NCBI GenBank assembly: GCA_965248635.1
Contig: OZ252114.1
Span: 5,084,001-5,148,000, forward strand
Length of the DNA stretch: 64,000 nucleotides
Direction: 5' to 3'
Source: CBDAPI01 sp965248635
GTDB lineage: Bacteria; Acidobacteriota; UBA6911; RPQK01; CBDAPI01
A program made the position numbers and the translations under genes. The notes below the pieces were generated by a model that was not told the DNA's origin, made no database searches, and worked only from the letters and a program-made list of their open reading frames with translations. Of the stretch, positions 45,486 through 54,193 are shown piece after piece. The first letter of the stretch is position 1. Each line of letters starts with the position of its first letter.

Positions 45486-45535
45486 GCTCAGTCTCGGGTG
45501 CTCCGGCTCGATCGCGGCCTTTCTGGCCTTGACAC

Positions 45536-45817
45536 TCAGCGATCGAGCACTTTGGACAAAAAATCCTTTTCCACCGTCAGTTCGCCGATCTTGGCGTACT
45601 GCTCTTTGGTCTTCGCCTCGCTTCCTCTCTGACGCTTCTCAACTTTGCCCGCGAACACATCGACCAGGCCCTCTCGGGCCCGCTTTTTCCAATTCGTGAT
45701 CATATTCGGGTGGATCTCGTAGCGAGCCGCCAGCTCGCTCAGGGTGTGCTCGCCTCGCAGCGCTTCCAGTGCCACCTTCGCTTTAAACTGAGCTGAAAAA
45801 TTCCTTCGTTTTTCCAT
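45536..45817 (-). CDS. IS3-family orfA with slippery site
   Basis: A 93-residue helix-turn-helix protein ('FSAQFKAKVALEALRGEHTL', 'LAARYEIHPNMITNWKKRA') with a leucine-zipper-like tail. Near its end the RNA reads T TTT TTG (plus-strand 45557-45563 reversed), a canonical minus-one slippery heptamer. Slipping there joins orfA to orfB and produces the active transposase. Confidence 0.92.
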   Translation of the reverse strand: MEKRRNFSAQFKAKVALEALRGEHTLSELAARYEIHPNMITNWKKRAREGLVDVFAGKVEKRQRGSEAKTKEQYAKIGELTVEKDFLSKVLDR

Positions 45818-46088
45818 GACTCCTCATCCTTTCTGATTCAGGTCGGAGCCACCTTAGCAAATGGTCCAGTTTTCCGGGTCCACCTCTTTTTGTTATAGGC
45901 ACCAGAAACACTACCTGATTTCGCCCCCTTAAGACAAATCCTTGGCCCCAGAACTTCCAGCTACGAGCTGGGCGAGGTGTGTTCATGAAACTCAGGCTAC
46001 CAATCAGGGATTCATCCAATGAATCTCGGCCAGAATCTGGAACGGCCAGTAGTCAGCTCAGTCCAAGCCCGACAACGAGAGGAAAAGT

Positions 46089-46391
46089 ATGTCAAGACCG
46101 AGAACAACCAGAATTCGCATAAACGAGAAGTATCTGCTCGTCATTGAAAAGTACAACTTCATCCTTCAGAAGAAGAAGCAACCCAAGAAGCCCCAGAACG
46201 AGAGCTGGAAGGTCGTGGGCTATTACGACAACTTGGCAAGTTTCGCTAAGCGGATTCGTGCCGAGAACCTACGGATTGAAAGGGACCTTACCGTCGCCGA
46301 GTTTTATTCGTTGCTCACCGCTCAGGACGCCGAAATCGCAGCTATCTGTGATGGATTACGGTCCTACGCCCAGGGGTTTACAGCGTCCTAA
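46089..46391 (+). CDS. Small phage-type protein, paralogue A
   Basis: A 100-residue protein beginning 'MSRPRTTRIRINEKYLLVIE', with 'WKVVGYYDNLASFAKRIRAE' and 'YSLLTAQDAEIAAICDG'. The layout is like DUF5405-type phage or plasmid proteins, which I name with caution. It has a GAGAGGAAAA ribosome site. The next gene is a paralogue sharing 'LLTAQDA', so the two arose by tandem duplication. They sit upstream of the excisionase and integrase genes and are probably part of that element. Confidence 0.65.
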   Translation: MSRPRTTRIRINEKYLLVIEKYNFILQKKKQPKKPQNESWKVVGYYDNLASFAKRIRAENLRIERDLTVAEFYSLLTAQDAEIAAICDGLRSYAQGFTAS

Positions 46392-46408
46392 GCAAACGGA
46401 GATTTGGA

Positions 46409-46705
46409 ATGAAGACCACTACCGTCCGACTTAACGAGAATCACAGGCTTGCAATAGACACCTACCACTACATGTTGCAGCAACGCAATTCCATGAATTC
46501 CAAGTGGAAAACGCTCTGGTACTACAGTGATTTAAAAAGCGCGTGTAAGCGGATTCTAACGGATGAAATCCCAATTGATGGTAGGAATCGCATTGAGGAT
46601 CTAATCGAGTTGCTCACCGCTCAGGACGCCGGGGTTGACGAAACCTGCGGAGAACTTGAGAGCGAATTCCCTGAGCTATTCGGGAGGCGGTTTCCAACGG
46701 ACTAG
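46409..46705 (+). CDS. Small phage-type protein, paralogue B
   Basis: A 98-residue protein beginning 'MKTTTVRLNENHRLAIDTYH', with 'WKTLWYYSDLKSACKRIL' and 'LIELLTAQDAGVDETCGELE'. It is colinear with paralogue A over its full length (strand pattern R-x-N-E, WK-x-x-x-YY, KRI, LLTAQDA). It starts 17 bases after it with a GGAG site. Function unknown; probable accessory gene of the tRNA-Arg element. Confidence 0.65.
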   Translation: MKTTTVRLNENHRLAIDTYHYMLQQRNSMNSKWKTLWYYSDLKSACKRILTDEIPIDGRNRIEDLIELLTAQDAGVDETCGELESEFPELFGRRFPTD

Positions 46706-46888
46706 GTTCGTAGCCCGAACGCTCTCGCTTCCGCTTCGAACTGAGTTGGAAAAAGAAATGGTCTGTCAGTGCATTACCGCACACGTTGACCAGGAGAAGA
46801 TGGAGGTCCTCAGGAAGGTTGAGGAAAAGAGGAGGTTCGGCTGTGGGCAGAAGAGCGGTAGCGGAGGATGGCCACGGGTGCTTGAGAA

Positions 46889-47149
46889 ATGATCGGTAAA
46901 ACCGTCGCGTTGATCCAGGTCCCGAACCAGCGCCTCTTCTCCACCGGAGCGGCTGCCCGGTATCTTGGTGTCCACGAGCAGACCCTTCGCAAGTACTCAG
47001 ATCTCGGTCACCTACGTGCCCTTCGCCTAGGCAAGTGCAGAATGTTCCTACTTGAAGACCTGGAAGCATTCATCGACCGGCTCCCCGAGTGGTATCCTGA
47101 CCCGGACGGAGGACCCGGTTCCCAGGAGAGGAGCAAACATGGGCGTTAA
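46889..47149 (+). CDS. Excisionase-like helix-turn-helix protein, module 1
   Basis: An 86-residue MerR-type/HTH_17 protein: 'FSTGAAARYLGVHEQTLRKY' is the helix-turn-helix and 'LRALRLGKCRMFLLEDLEAF' the wing. Small proteins of this type just before a tyrosine integrase act as excisionases or control the integrase. It overlaps the integrase start by 11 bases. A homologous protein stands in front of the second integrase. Confidence 0.8.
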   Translation: MIGKTVALIQVPNQRLFSTGAAARYLGVHEQTLRKYSDLGHLRALRLGKCRMFLLEDLEAFIDRLPEWYPDPDGGPGSQERSKHGR

Positions 47150-48212
47150 CCGGGTCATAGATAGAAAAGGAAACACGAGATGGGAGGTGAGAAAACGTTG
47201 GCCTGACGGCAAGGAATTTCGCCGCTACTACGCGAATGTCAACAAAGCCAGGCAGAAACTGGCCCAGGTCGAAAACTCAGTCTTTCAGGGCTCCTGGCGA
47301 GAGGTCAGAGACGAGTTGAATGGGGTGGAACCCGAAGCTCCGTACACGATTTCGGAATTCTCAGACGAATTCCTGGAAAAGTATGCCAAGCCCCGACTGC
47401 GGTCCTGGAAACGTTACGAGCTGTCCTTCAAGTGCCTGAACGAGCACCTTGGTAGCATTCTCCTAAGGGATTTCCGCCGGTATCACCTTCACGACTATAT
47501 TGAGAAGAGGGTGAAGGAGGTTTCCCGCGGGACTGTCAACAAGGACATTGCGGCCCTCAAGAAGATGTTCAGCTTCGCTCTGGACACTGGGGTGATCGAG
47601 CAGCATCCGTTGATCCGTTTCCCCAAGCTGAAGATCCAGGAGCTGGCGCGACCCGTTCTGGAGCCACACGAATTCCGGGACCTGGTTGCAGCCATGCCCC
47701 GCCTGGAGATAGCTGCCATGACGGCTGTCATGGGCGATACCGGAATCCGTAAGGGCGAGGCGCTGGCGCTGAAGTGGAGCAACCTCAAGATTTCTCAAAA
47801 GGTATTGACCGTGGGGCGGACCAAGAACAGGAAGGTGAGAGACGTACCCATTTCGGACTACGCTCTCGATTGGCTTGCCAAGCTGGTCCGGTACATCGAC
47901 TGCCCGTATGTGTTTGTGAACTCTTCGACAAGCAGATGCTGGGTGAATCCTGAGAAGCCCTTCAAGAGTGGCTGTCGTGCAGCCGGTTTTGACTGGGTCG
48001 GGTTTCACGATCTGAGGCGGTACCGGGCCACTCAATGGCTTCGGTTGGGAGTTGACGTGAGGACCGTTAAGGACCTTCTAGGTCATGCTGACATCCAGAC
48101 CACGATGCGCTATGCATTGTCCGTTCCGGATCATGCAATCCGCGTTGTTCGTCAGGCTGAACAGGCCGAAATCGCGGAACTGGATGAAGTTCGGCGGGTG
48201 ACAAACGGGTGA
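47139..48212 (+). CDS. Tyrosine recombinase (integrase), module 1
   Basis: A 357-residue phage-type integrase. An AP2/SAM-like core-binding domain covers about residues 65-150 ('YTISEFSDEFLEKYAKPRLR'). The catalytic domain has Arg in 'GDTGIRKGEALALKW', His-x2-Arg in 'GFHDLRRYRATQW', His in 'LLGHADIQTTMRYA' and the nucleophile Tyr in the last. The ATG at 47139 has a GGAGAGGAG site. It ends 50 bases from the 3' end of tRNA-Arg, the usual attachment site position. Complete. Confidence 0.93.
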   Translation: MGVNRVIDRKGNTRWEVRKRWPDGKEFRRYYANVNKARQKLAQVENSVFQGSWREVRDELNGVEPEAPYTISEFSDEFLEKYAKPRLRSWKRYELSFKCLNEHLGSILLRDFRRYHLHDYIEKRVKEVSRGTVNKDIAALKKMFSFALDTGVIEQHPLIRFPKLKIQELARPVLEPHEFRDLVAAMPRLEIAAMTAVMGDTGIRKGEALALKWSNLKISQKVLTVGRTKNRKVRDVPISDYALDWLAKLVRYIDCPYVFVNSSTSRCWVNPEKPFKSGCRAAGFDWVGFHDLRRYRATQWLRLGVDVRTVKDLLGHADIQTTMRYALSVPDHAIRVVRQAEQAEIAELDEVRRVTNG

Positions 48213-48261
48213 CAAGCCATTGCAGCGTCTGAAGCGAAACCCCGTAAGTCATTGAAAATAC

Positions 48262-48339
<78 letters not shown>

Positions 48340-48380
48340 ATCCTTTTTCTTCAATACTTTAGACAGACTACCATTTTTTG

Positions 48381-49451
48381 TCACCGCTTCTGTTGCCTAT
48401 TTGTTGCCTGGTCAGACTCGTTTTCTGCCCGCTGCGCCTCCCGGATGCTCTCGACCGCATGGTGGCTGACATAGCCCGCATAGCGCATTGTGGTGGAAAT
48501 ATCCGAGTGTCCCATGAGTTGTTGCACCGTTCGCACGTCCACGCCTGCTATGAGCCATTGAGTGCAGCGAAAACGCCGCAGATCGTGAAAACCGACTTTG
48601 AGTCCCGCCTTCTCAGCCGCCTGCTTGAAAGGCTTGTAGGGATTGGACCACCGGGTCCCCGTCTTCGGGCTAAGGAACACATAGGGAGTGTGCAGATATC
48701 GAACCAGGCCCTCGAGGTATCCGATGGCGTACTCCGATAAGGGAATCTCCCGCGGTTCTTCATCCTTGGTCAACTCAATCCACAGGAAGCGCCTCTCCAG
48801 ATCAACCCGGCTCCAGGTCAGTGACATAGCTTCTCCAATGCGGATTCCGGTTTCCCCGATCACCGCCACCATGGCCTGCAAGTAAGGATTCTCGACGGCC
48901 TGGACCAAGGCGCTAAATTCTTCAACTGTGATCGGCCGGAAGACCTTCTTAGGTTCCTTGAGCTTCGGAAACCTGGTGAGTGGATGCACCTCGATTTCTC
49001 CGCACTCCAGCGCATAGGTGAACATTTTCTTACAGGCTGCGATGTCTCGGTTGACCGTTGCGGGTTTCAATACTTTGTTGCGCTCGGCCACGTAGCGATG
49101 CAGGTCGGAGCGACGGAACTCTCTGAGTGGGATATTGCCGAGAGTCCGGTTGAGACTCTGAAACGAGAGTCTGTAGCGGTCCCAAGATCGCATTCTCGTC
49201 TTGCAATACTCCTCCAGAAAACGCTCGTAGAATGTCGCCACGGTCCAGATCCGTTTTGGGCCCCCGGCCAGTTCTTTCTTCAACTCCCGCCAGGTGCCCT
49301 CCAGGATGCTGTTCTCAATTCTCGTGAGCAGCGCCTTGGCCGAGGTAAGGTTGGGGGCGTATTTTCGGATCCGCCCGGCCCCTTCTGGCCAATTCCGGCT
49401 CACCACGTAGCGTGTTTTGCCCCGGCGATCCTTGGCTTTATAAATGCCCAT
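48381..49451 (-). CDS. Tyrosine recombinase (integrase), module 2
   Basis: A 356-residue integrase homologous to module 1 across its length (shared 'HPLTRFPKLK', 'GETGIRIGEAMSLTWSRV', 'VGFHDLRRFRCTQWLIAGVD'). The catalytic set is Arg in the GIRIGEA block, HDLRR, the His of 'LMGHSDISTTMRYAG' and its Tyr. The ATG at 49451 has AAGGAGAG upstream; a frame to 49523 exists but overlaps the excisionase. The gene points at the 5' side of tRNA-Arg, opposite to the usual geometry. Confidence 0.93.
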   Translation of the reverse strand: MGIYKAKDRRGKTRYVVSRNWPEGAGRIRKYAPNLTSAKALLTRIENSILEGTWRELKKELAGGPKRIWTVATFYERFLEEYCKTRMRSWDRYRLSFQSLNRTLGNIPLREFRRSDLHRYVAERNKVLKPATVNRDIAACKKMFTYALECGEIEVHPLTRFPKLKEPKKVFRPITVEEFSALVQAVENPYLQAMVAVIGETGIRIGEAMSLTWSRVDLERRFLWIELTKDEEPREIPLSEYAIGYLEGLVRYLHTPYVFLSPKTGTRWSNPYKPFKQAAEKAGLKVGFHDLRRFRCTQWLIAGVDVRTVQQLMGHSDISTTMRYAGYVSHHAVESIREAQRAENESDQATNRQQKR

Positions 49452-49728
49452 TGTTGCTCTCCTTTCCGGATGAGCCGGGTTCTTCGCCGGAGCTATCCTC
49501 ACCCCAGAGCGGCAACGAGTCAAGATAGATGTCTAGGTCCTCCACGTCCTCCACGAAGAAACGCCGGTGCTTCCGTCCCGACAGATCGGCCTCGGACCTA
49601 ACTTTGAGAATGCCCCGATCCGCCATCTTGCGAATCGTGTTCGGGTGCTTCCCCAAATAGCGGGCTGTTTCCGCCACAGTGAAGGACCGCTTATCGCGGA
49701 CCAGATAAGCGTTCTGATACTTGATCAA
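49438..49728 (-). CDS. Excisionase-like helix-turn-helix protein, module 2
   Basis: A 96-residue protein with 'FTVAETARYLGKHPNTIRKM' (helix-turn-helix) and 'LSGRKHRRFFVEDVEDLDIY' (wing). It starts at a TTG that overlaps the stop of a methyltransferase tail (TTGA), and overlaps the integrase by 14 bases. Homologue of the 46889-47149 protein, with a longer acidic tail. Confidence 0.8.
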   Translation of the reverse strand: MIKYQNAYLVRDKRSFTVAETARYLGKHPNTIRKMADRGILKVRSEADLSGRKHRRFFVEDVEDLDIYLDSLPLWGEDSSGEEPGSSGKESNNGHL

Positions 49729-49830
49729 CTTTCCTCAACCTCCATCATCACCTGTCCGATCCTCTCCACCACTTGAGGCACCACGGCGTTTCCTAAAGCT
49801 CTCAATCGAGCCACCCTTCCGGGAACTCCA
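49725..49830 (-). pseudogene. C-terminal fragment of a C5-cytosine methyltransferase
   Basis: In a frame different from its neighbour, the minus strand reads 'VPGRVARLRALGNAVVPQVV' then 'ERIGQVMMEVEES' and a stop at 49725. This is motif IX-X of Dcm-type methyltransferases, which methylate cytosine in phage and host DNA. The rest of the enzyme is absent: upstream, the same bases encode the end of the alanine-rich protein in another frame. Confidence 0.7.
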
Positions 49831-50599
49831 ATATCTGGCGTACTTGCCCATAGCCTCGCTCATGGAGTGCCGACTCCCCGGCCAGCAGCTCCAGAAGCTT
49901 TTCCTTTTGTCTTTTAATCACAGCATCACTGGCAGCCCTAGCAGACCGGGAGGCAGCAGCCCTAACAGACCGGGAGGCAGTCCTAGAAGACCGGGAGGCA
50001 GCCATAGCAGACCAGTAGGCAGCCCTAGCAGACCAGTAGGCATCACGGGCAGCCCCGGAGGCAGCAACCCACCGCTCATTCGTCACTTCCTGACCTTTTA
50101 TTACCCGGTTGTGCAAATCGGCGACGGATAAGATAGCCTCCTTCACCTGTTCCTCTTCCTCGTCTTGGGCGTACTGGATCACCCCATCTTCCGGGGCCAC
50201 CAGCAGCCAATGGAGAAACTGATGAAAGACTGGCTTCAGGTCCACGCCCACCGGGATCGATTCCAGGAAATCGACCGGGAAGTTCTTCGCTTCCCCGTTC
50301 GGGAGATTTTCGAAAATCCAATCCTGCAAGTAGGCGAGCTGTATGGGGATCCCCAACTCCGTCTCATAGGCTTGATAGTTTGAACCGTGGATGGTGCAGC
50401 CTACGACGCGGCCCTTACCATCTTCCCAATACTTATGCTGGACAATCTGGTCCGCTTTCCGGTGAGCCTTGACCCGGGCCAGGTACTTTTCCTTCACCTT
50501 TGGATCTCCGTGGAATGCTTTCATTTCAAATATCTCCTTCCCTTTCGTCTTTTTCGGAACTCCCCTGTCGATATGAGATTTCTTGACCTGGATTTTCAT
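49802..50599 (-). CDS. Phage-type protein with alanine-rich tail
   Basis: A 265-residue protein. The first half ('VKEKYLARVKAHRKADQIVQ', 'VGCTIHGSNYQAYETELGIP', 'VDFLESIPVGVDLKPVFHQF') matches small phage proteins of unknown function that are usually near methyltransferase genes. The second half has imperfect repeats of Ala-Ala-x-x-Ala-Tyr-Trp-Ser and Ala-Ala-Ser-Arg-Ser ('DAYWSARAAYWSAMAASRS'), forming a long helix. Its last 30 bases overlap the methyltransferase tail in another frame. It starts with ATGA overlap on an upstream fragment. Confidence 0.7.
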   Translation of the reverse strand: MKIQVKKSHIDRGVPKKTKGKEIFEMKAFHGDPKVKEKYLARVKAHRKADQIVQHKYWEDGKGRVVGCTIHGSNYQAYETELGIPIQLAYLQDWIFENLPNGEAKNFPVDFLESIPVGVDLKPVFHQFLHWLLVAPEDGVIQYAQDEEEEQVKEAILSVADLHNRVIKGQEVTNERWVAASGAARDAYWSARAAYWSAMAASRSSRTASRSVRAAASRSARAASDAVIKRQKEKLLELLAGESALHERGYGQVRQILEFPEGWLD

Positions 50600-50757
50600 A
50601 TCTTCTTCGCTCTCTGGATGGCCCGGTACAACACCAGAGCCGACTCAAATACATTCCAGTATCTGTGGAGTCCTTCGTCTGAGGCGGAGTTAATGTCAAA
50701 TCTTGTGTACGGCGTAGTCGGAGAGATCTCGGGTAGAAACCACTTGTTGAGAAGTCA
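50596..50757 (-). pseudogene. Coding fragment without a start
   Basis: The minus strand has an open stretch of 53 codons, 'LLNKWFLPEISPTTPYTRFD' then 'GLHRYWNVFESALVLYRAIQ', ending in a TGA that overlaps the next ATG (ATGA). This coupling suggests a former gene of the same operon, cut at its 5' end by a TGA; no start codon is available. Family not recognised. Bases 50758-51093 beyond it show no gene. Confidence 0.45.
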
Positions 50758-51093
50758 GCCGTCTTCAGTTTCCGACTCATTTCCCTCGTAGATTCTGTCA
50801 GTTCGTCGGACGTTCATAGATATTAAAGGCACTTCATGAGGGATGCAGTTGATGCCCGGAAAGGGGTCTCAGGTTAAGCGACTAGAACCAGCTGCCTAAC
50901 AGCGACTCCTCACCTGAAAGTCCGGTCATGACCCGATTCGTTTCTCCCACTGCCCTTTCCTGCGGTACTTCCCCCGATCTAGCGCCTAAGGGGTTGTTCG
51001 GGTAATCTAGCGCGTATGGAAAAGCCCATCAGGGCACGACCAGACCAATCGGGTGGAGGGCCTCCCGGCCCAGCCTGGCCGAGGAGGACTGAA

Positions 51094-52860
51094 ATGCATT
51101 CTTCTAGATCCCTTGTCGCACCGTCGATCGTTCTGTTCCTTTGCGGCTGCGGTGGACCGGTGGAAGTCGCTGATGTTGTCTACACCAGCGGTCGGATCTA
51201 CACCGTCGACGAGGCACAACCCTGGGCCGAGGCCGTGGCCATTAAGGACGGCAGGTTTCTGGCCGTGGGAAGTATTGCCGACATCGGCGACTTGCAGGGC
51301 GAGAATACCGAAACTGTGGACCTGGGCGGGAGCTTCGTTATGCCGGGCATCATCGACCTGCACGTGCATCCCTTCATGACACCGCTGTTCAATGTGATAA
51401 ACCTGGATTTCTCTGACCCAACTAACGTGGACACCATGCTTGCCGAGTTGAAAGGCTTTGCCGAGGAGCACCCGGAAAAGGAATGGATTAGGGCCGGCTC
51501 CTATGGCTTGGGCGTGTTCCCAGATGAAAACCCAAGCAAGGAACTGCTGGACGAAGTTATCCCCGATCGGCCAGTGATAGTGATCGACCAGACTGGGCAC
51601 AACTATTGGGTTAATTCCCGTGCGCTGGACCGGGCCGGCATCGATGCAGACACACCAACTAGCGACAAGTACATCATCGTCAAGGACCCGGCGACTGGCG
51701 AGCCCACCGGTACCTTGCGCGAAAGCGCCATGCGTCTGGTGGAACAGGTGGCCGACTGGCCCAGCCCGGAGGAGAATGCCGTAGCGTTTAAAAAGGTGTT
51801 CGACGAGTTCAATTCCCACGGAGTGACCACCATGCGCACAGCCGAGGGCCAGGCCCCTTCGCTAGACGTGGTGAAGTCTATGGAAGATTCTGGCAACCTG
51901 ACCATGCGCTTATTCGTTGCCTGGGACTGGCACATGCACATCACCACACCGTTCACCAACGAGGAAATGGACCAGGCGATTGCAGGCCGTGGCCAATATG
52001 CCACGGAAATGGTCAACCCCAACTTCGTGAAGATCTTCCTCGACGGCACGCCGATTGGCTACAACTCACCGTTCATCGAGCCGTACGCCGATGACGCGAG
52101 CCAACACGGCGTCGGCAAATTCTCAACCGAAGAACTGAGCCAGATCGTCACTAACTTCGACGCCCAGGGCATCGGCGTGATGATGCATTCCATCGGCGAT
52201 GGCACAGCCCGCATGGGACTCGACGCAATTGAGGCGGCCCGCGCGGCCAATGGCGACACGGGCGTCCGGCATTCCGTCGTTCACCTTGGTTTCGTGCACC
52301 CGGATGACATACCCAGGTTCAGTAGCATTCCGGGCGTGTACGGTGAGCTTTCGCCTGCGGCCTCCTACCCCATGCCCGGCACCATCCGGTTCAAAGCGAT
52401 GCTGGGCGAGGACCGCTACGCGCGCTGGCTGCCGGCGGGCTCCCTGCTGAAAGCGAACGCCATTGTGGGTTATGGCTCAGACTGGCTGACCTTGATACCG
52501 CCTAGCCCGTGGATGCCGATGCAGGGCTTCGTGACTCGAGAGAACCCCGACCATCCTCAGCTCGGGGCAATGCACCCAGATGAGCGCATCACGGTGGAGC
52601 AGGCAATTCGGGTATTTACGCTGAACGGCGCACGAGCGGTCGGCGCAGAAGATCGCATCGGTTCTATCGAGGTGGGCAAGCTGGCTGACTTCATTGTGCT
52701 GGATCGCAACTTGCTGGAGATCGAAGCGACCGACATTCGCCATACGCTGGTGGAACGGACGGTACTGAAGGGGCGGGTCGTTTATGACCGCGATCGGGAT
52801 CCGGAGCCCGATCTGATCGACGAGTCCGAATACGCAGAAGCGGGCCGATTGGTGCATTAG
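51094..52860 (+). CDS. YtcJ-like amidohydrolase lipoprotein
   Basis: A 588-residue metal-dependent hydrolase of the amidohydrolase 3/YtcJ group. The N-terminus is a lipoprotein signal ending at Cys19 ('IVLFLCGC'). 'MPGIIDLHVHPFM' holds His90-x-His92 of the metal site; 'MHSIGDGTARMGLD', 'SVVHLGFVHPDDI' and 'VGYGSDWLTLIPPS' supply further ligands. It ends with the usual 'GSIEVGKLADFIVLDRNLLE' small domain. AGGAGG lies eight bases before the ATG at 51094. Substrate unknown, perhaps N-acyl or cyclic amide compounds in the periplasm. The last 52 bases are repeated at 55326-55377. Confidence 0.88.
   Translation: MHSSRSLVAPSIVLFLCGCGGPVEVADVVYTSGRIYTVDEAQPWAEAVAIKDGRFLAVGSIADIGDLQGENTETVDLGGSFVMPGIIDLHVHPFMTPLFNVINLDFSDPTNVDTMLAELKGFAEEHPEKEWIRAGSYGLGVFPDENPSKELLDEVIPDRPVIVIDQTGHNYWVNSRALDRAGIDADTPTSDKYIIVKDPATGEPTGTLRESAMRLVEQVADWPSPEENAVAFKKVFDEFNSHGVTTMRTAEGQAPSLDVVKSMEDSGNLTMRLFVAWDWHMHITTPFTNEEMDQAIAGRGQYATEMVNPNFVKIFLDGTPIGYNSPFIEPYADDASQHGVGKFSTEELSQIVTNFDAQGIGVMMHSIGDGTARMGLDAIEAARAANGDTGVRHSVVHLGFVHPDDIPRFSSIPGVYGELSPAASYPMPGTIRFKAMLGEDRYARWLPAGSLLKANAIVGYGSDWLTLIPPSPWMPMQGFVTRENPDHPQLGAMHPDERITVEQAIRVFTLNGARAVGAEDRIGSIEVGKLADFIVLDRNLLEIEATDIRHTLVERTVLKGRVVYDRDRDPEPDLIDESEYAEAGRLVH
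52792..52858. repeat. Left copy of a 52-base direct repeat with inverted core
   Basis: Bases 52807-52858 are identical to 55326-55377. In front lies GATCGGG-ATCCGGAG-CCCGATC; at the right copy the centre is CTCCGGAT, that is, the same 8 bases inverted between the same palindrome arms. The pair encloses the porin and DUF481 genes. Confidence 0.85.
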
Positions 52861-52922
52861 GTTTGAAAACGATTGACACTGAGTCGGCCCTTCGCTCAGA
52901 TCGGCCAGGAAGGCTACCAGCG

Positions 52923-54160
52923 ATGGCTCAATGGCGCACTTTGAGGCTTTCGGAGTATCGCCGGCAGATCCGGGCCGCCGGGAGGTGGCCTCAAAGCGCC
53001 GCGGCGCTTGCCCTATCGCTCGGCCTCTTCACCCCTACCTGGGCACAGGACCCAGCGGACGGCAGTCCGACTTCGGAGTCTACGCAGAAGGAAACCGTAT
53101 TCGAGGACTATTTGAGGTTCAAGCAGGACGTCAAACAGCGAACCGGGCTCGGTTTTGGCTTCCAGTATTCACTGATGCATGCTCAGCGTGCCGGAACTTC
53201 GTTGAACGAAAACAACTACAACCTCAGCGGTCAATTCGACTTTCTGCTGACCTGGGATCTTTTCGGAGGCAGGGGGAGATTCAACCTGTATTACATGGAC
53301 CTGCACCAGCTCGGAGAGATTGAGACTTCGGAGTTCGTGAAGAAGAACGGTTTGATCACGCCGATCAACGATAGTGATCCCGTCAGTATGCTTCGACAGC
53401 TTTACTACGAGCATCACTTTTTTAAAGAGAAGCTCATCCTCGCTGGAGGCAAGACCGAGGTGCTGGCAGTTTTCGGCGGGAATCGGTATGCAGGGAACGA
53501 CCGCAGGGATTTCCAGGCCCTGCCCCTGAGTAATGCTGCCGCAAAGGACCGAACCTTCCAGTCTCCCGGATTCTTCGCGAGGGTGCGGCCGATCGATTGG
53601 CTGAGCCTGGGATCATCCGTTAACTCACTCAATTTCAGTCGCGGAATACCCGACAAACCCTTTGACGTTTCTGACGTCTATTCAATTTTCAACATCACTC
53701 TGGATCCTGAGATCAAGACATCACTCTGGATCCTGAGATCAAGAATCTCGGCAAAGGGATCTACCGGGTGAACTTCGTAGTGACGAACGAACAGGAAGAA
53801 TCTCCTCTCTCTCAGGGTCTGATCCTGAGCTTGGATCAGGATCTGGGGGATAATTGGGGCGCCTTCTTCCGTTACGACGGGACAGACCTCCAGACCCTCA
53901 GCTCGCCCCTCACCTCCAGTGTTTCGGGCGGCGCCGTCTACCGCGGCCCTTTCCGGCGCAGCCGGGATCATTGGGGTGTGGGACTCTTCCGAACCACGAC
54001 AGAACAGACTGGGGGGGCGTCCGAAGTTGGGGCTGAGACCTTCTACCGGTTCGGGTTGACAGACAGGCTCGAAGCTTCCTTTACGATTCAGATCTTCGAT
54101 CCCGCTCGGGCCGAAGGTAGCTTCGCCAACTTCGGCATCCGCTTTCTGGCAAACCTGTGA
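52923..54160 (+). pseudogene. OprB-type porin broken by a 26-base tandem duplication
   Basis: The gene encodes a signal peptide ('SAAALALSLGLFTPTWAQ') and a barrel of the carbohydrate-selective porin OprB family ('NYNLSGQFDFLLTWDLFGG', 'LYYEHHFFKEKLILAGGKTE', then 'GAVYRGPFRRSRDHWGVGLF'), ending 'FANFGIRFLANL' near the C-terminus. Bases 53693-53718 are repeated exactly at 53719-53744. Since 26 is not a multiple of three, the frame is lost; deleting one copy restores it to 'TLDPEIKNLGKGIYRVNFVV'. Otherwise the protein would be about 400 residues. Confidence 0.85.
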
Positions 54161-54193
54161 AAACCCCACCGTTGAATCTGGCGGAGGTGAACA

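Larger units (their letters stand above)
44577..45887 (-). mobile_element. Intact IS3-family element
   Basis: The element is 1311 bases. Its ends are inverted repeats beginning AGAGGTGGACCC, with matching inner blocks CTGGACCA and CTAAGGTGG. TTT on both sides may be a 3-base target duplication. orfA and orfB overlap in the usual minus-one arrangement. It looks complete. Confidence 0.88.

Noticed and set aside
49920..50080. Period-like repeats (AGCCCTAGCAGACC type) that could look like a CRISPR array
   Set aside because: Units are short, imperfect and in frame with the Ala/Ser/Arg-rich tail of the phage-type protein; there are no spacers.
50526..50780. 84-codon minus-strand frame upstream of the alanine-rich phage gene
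   Set aside because: Another frame of the same bases gives a better coding stretch with ATGA coupling, so this one is probably not used.
51007..51819. 270-codon minus-strand frame across the amidohydrolase gene
   Set aside because: Shadow frame; the plus strand has a full amidohydrolase domain with metal ligands.
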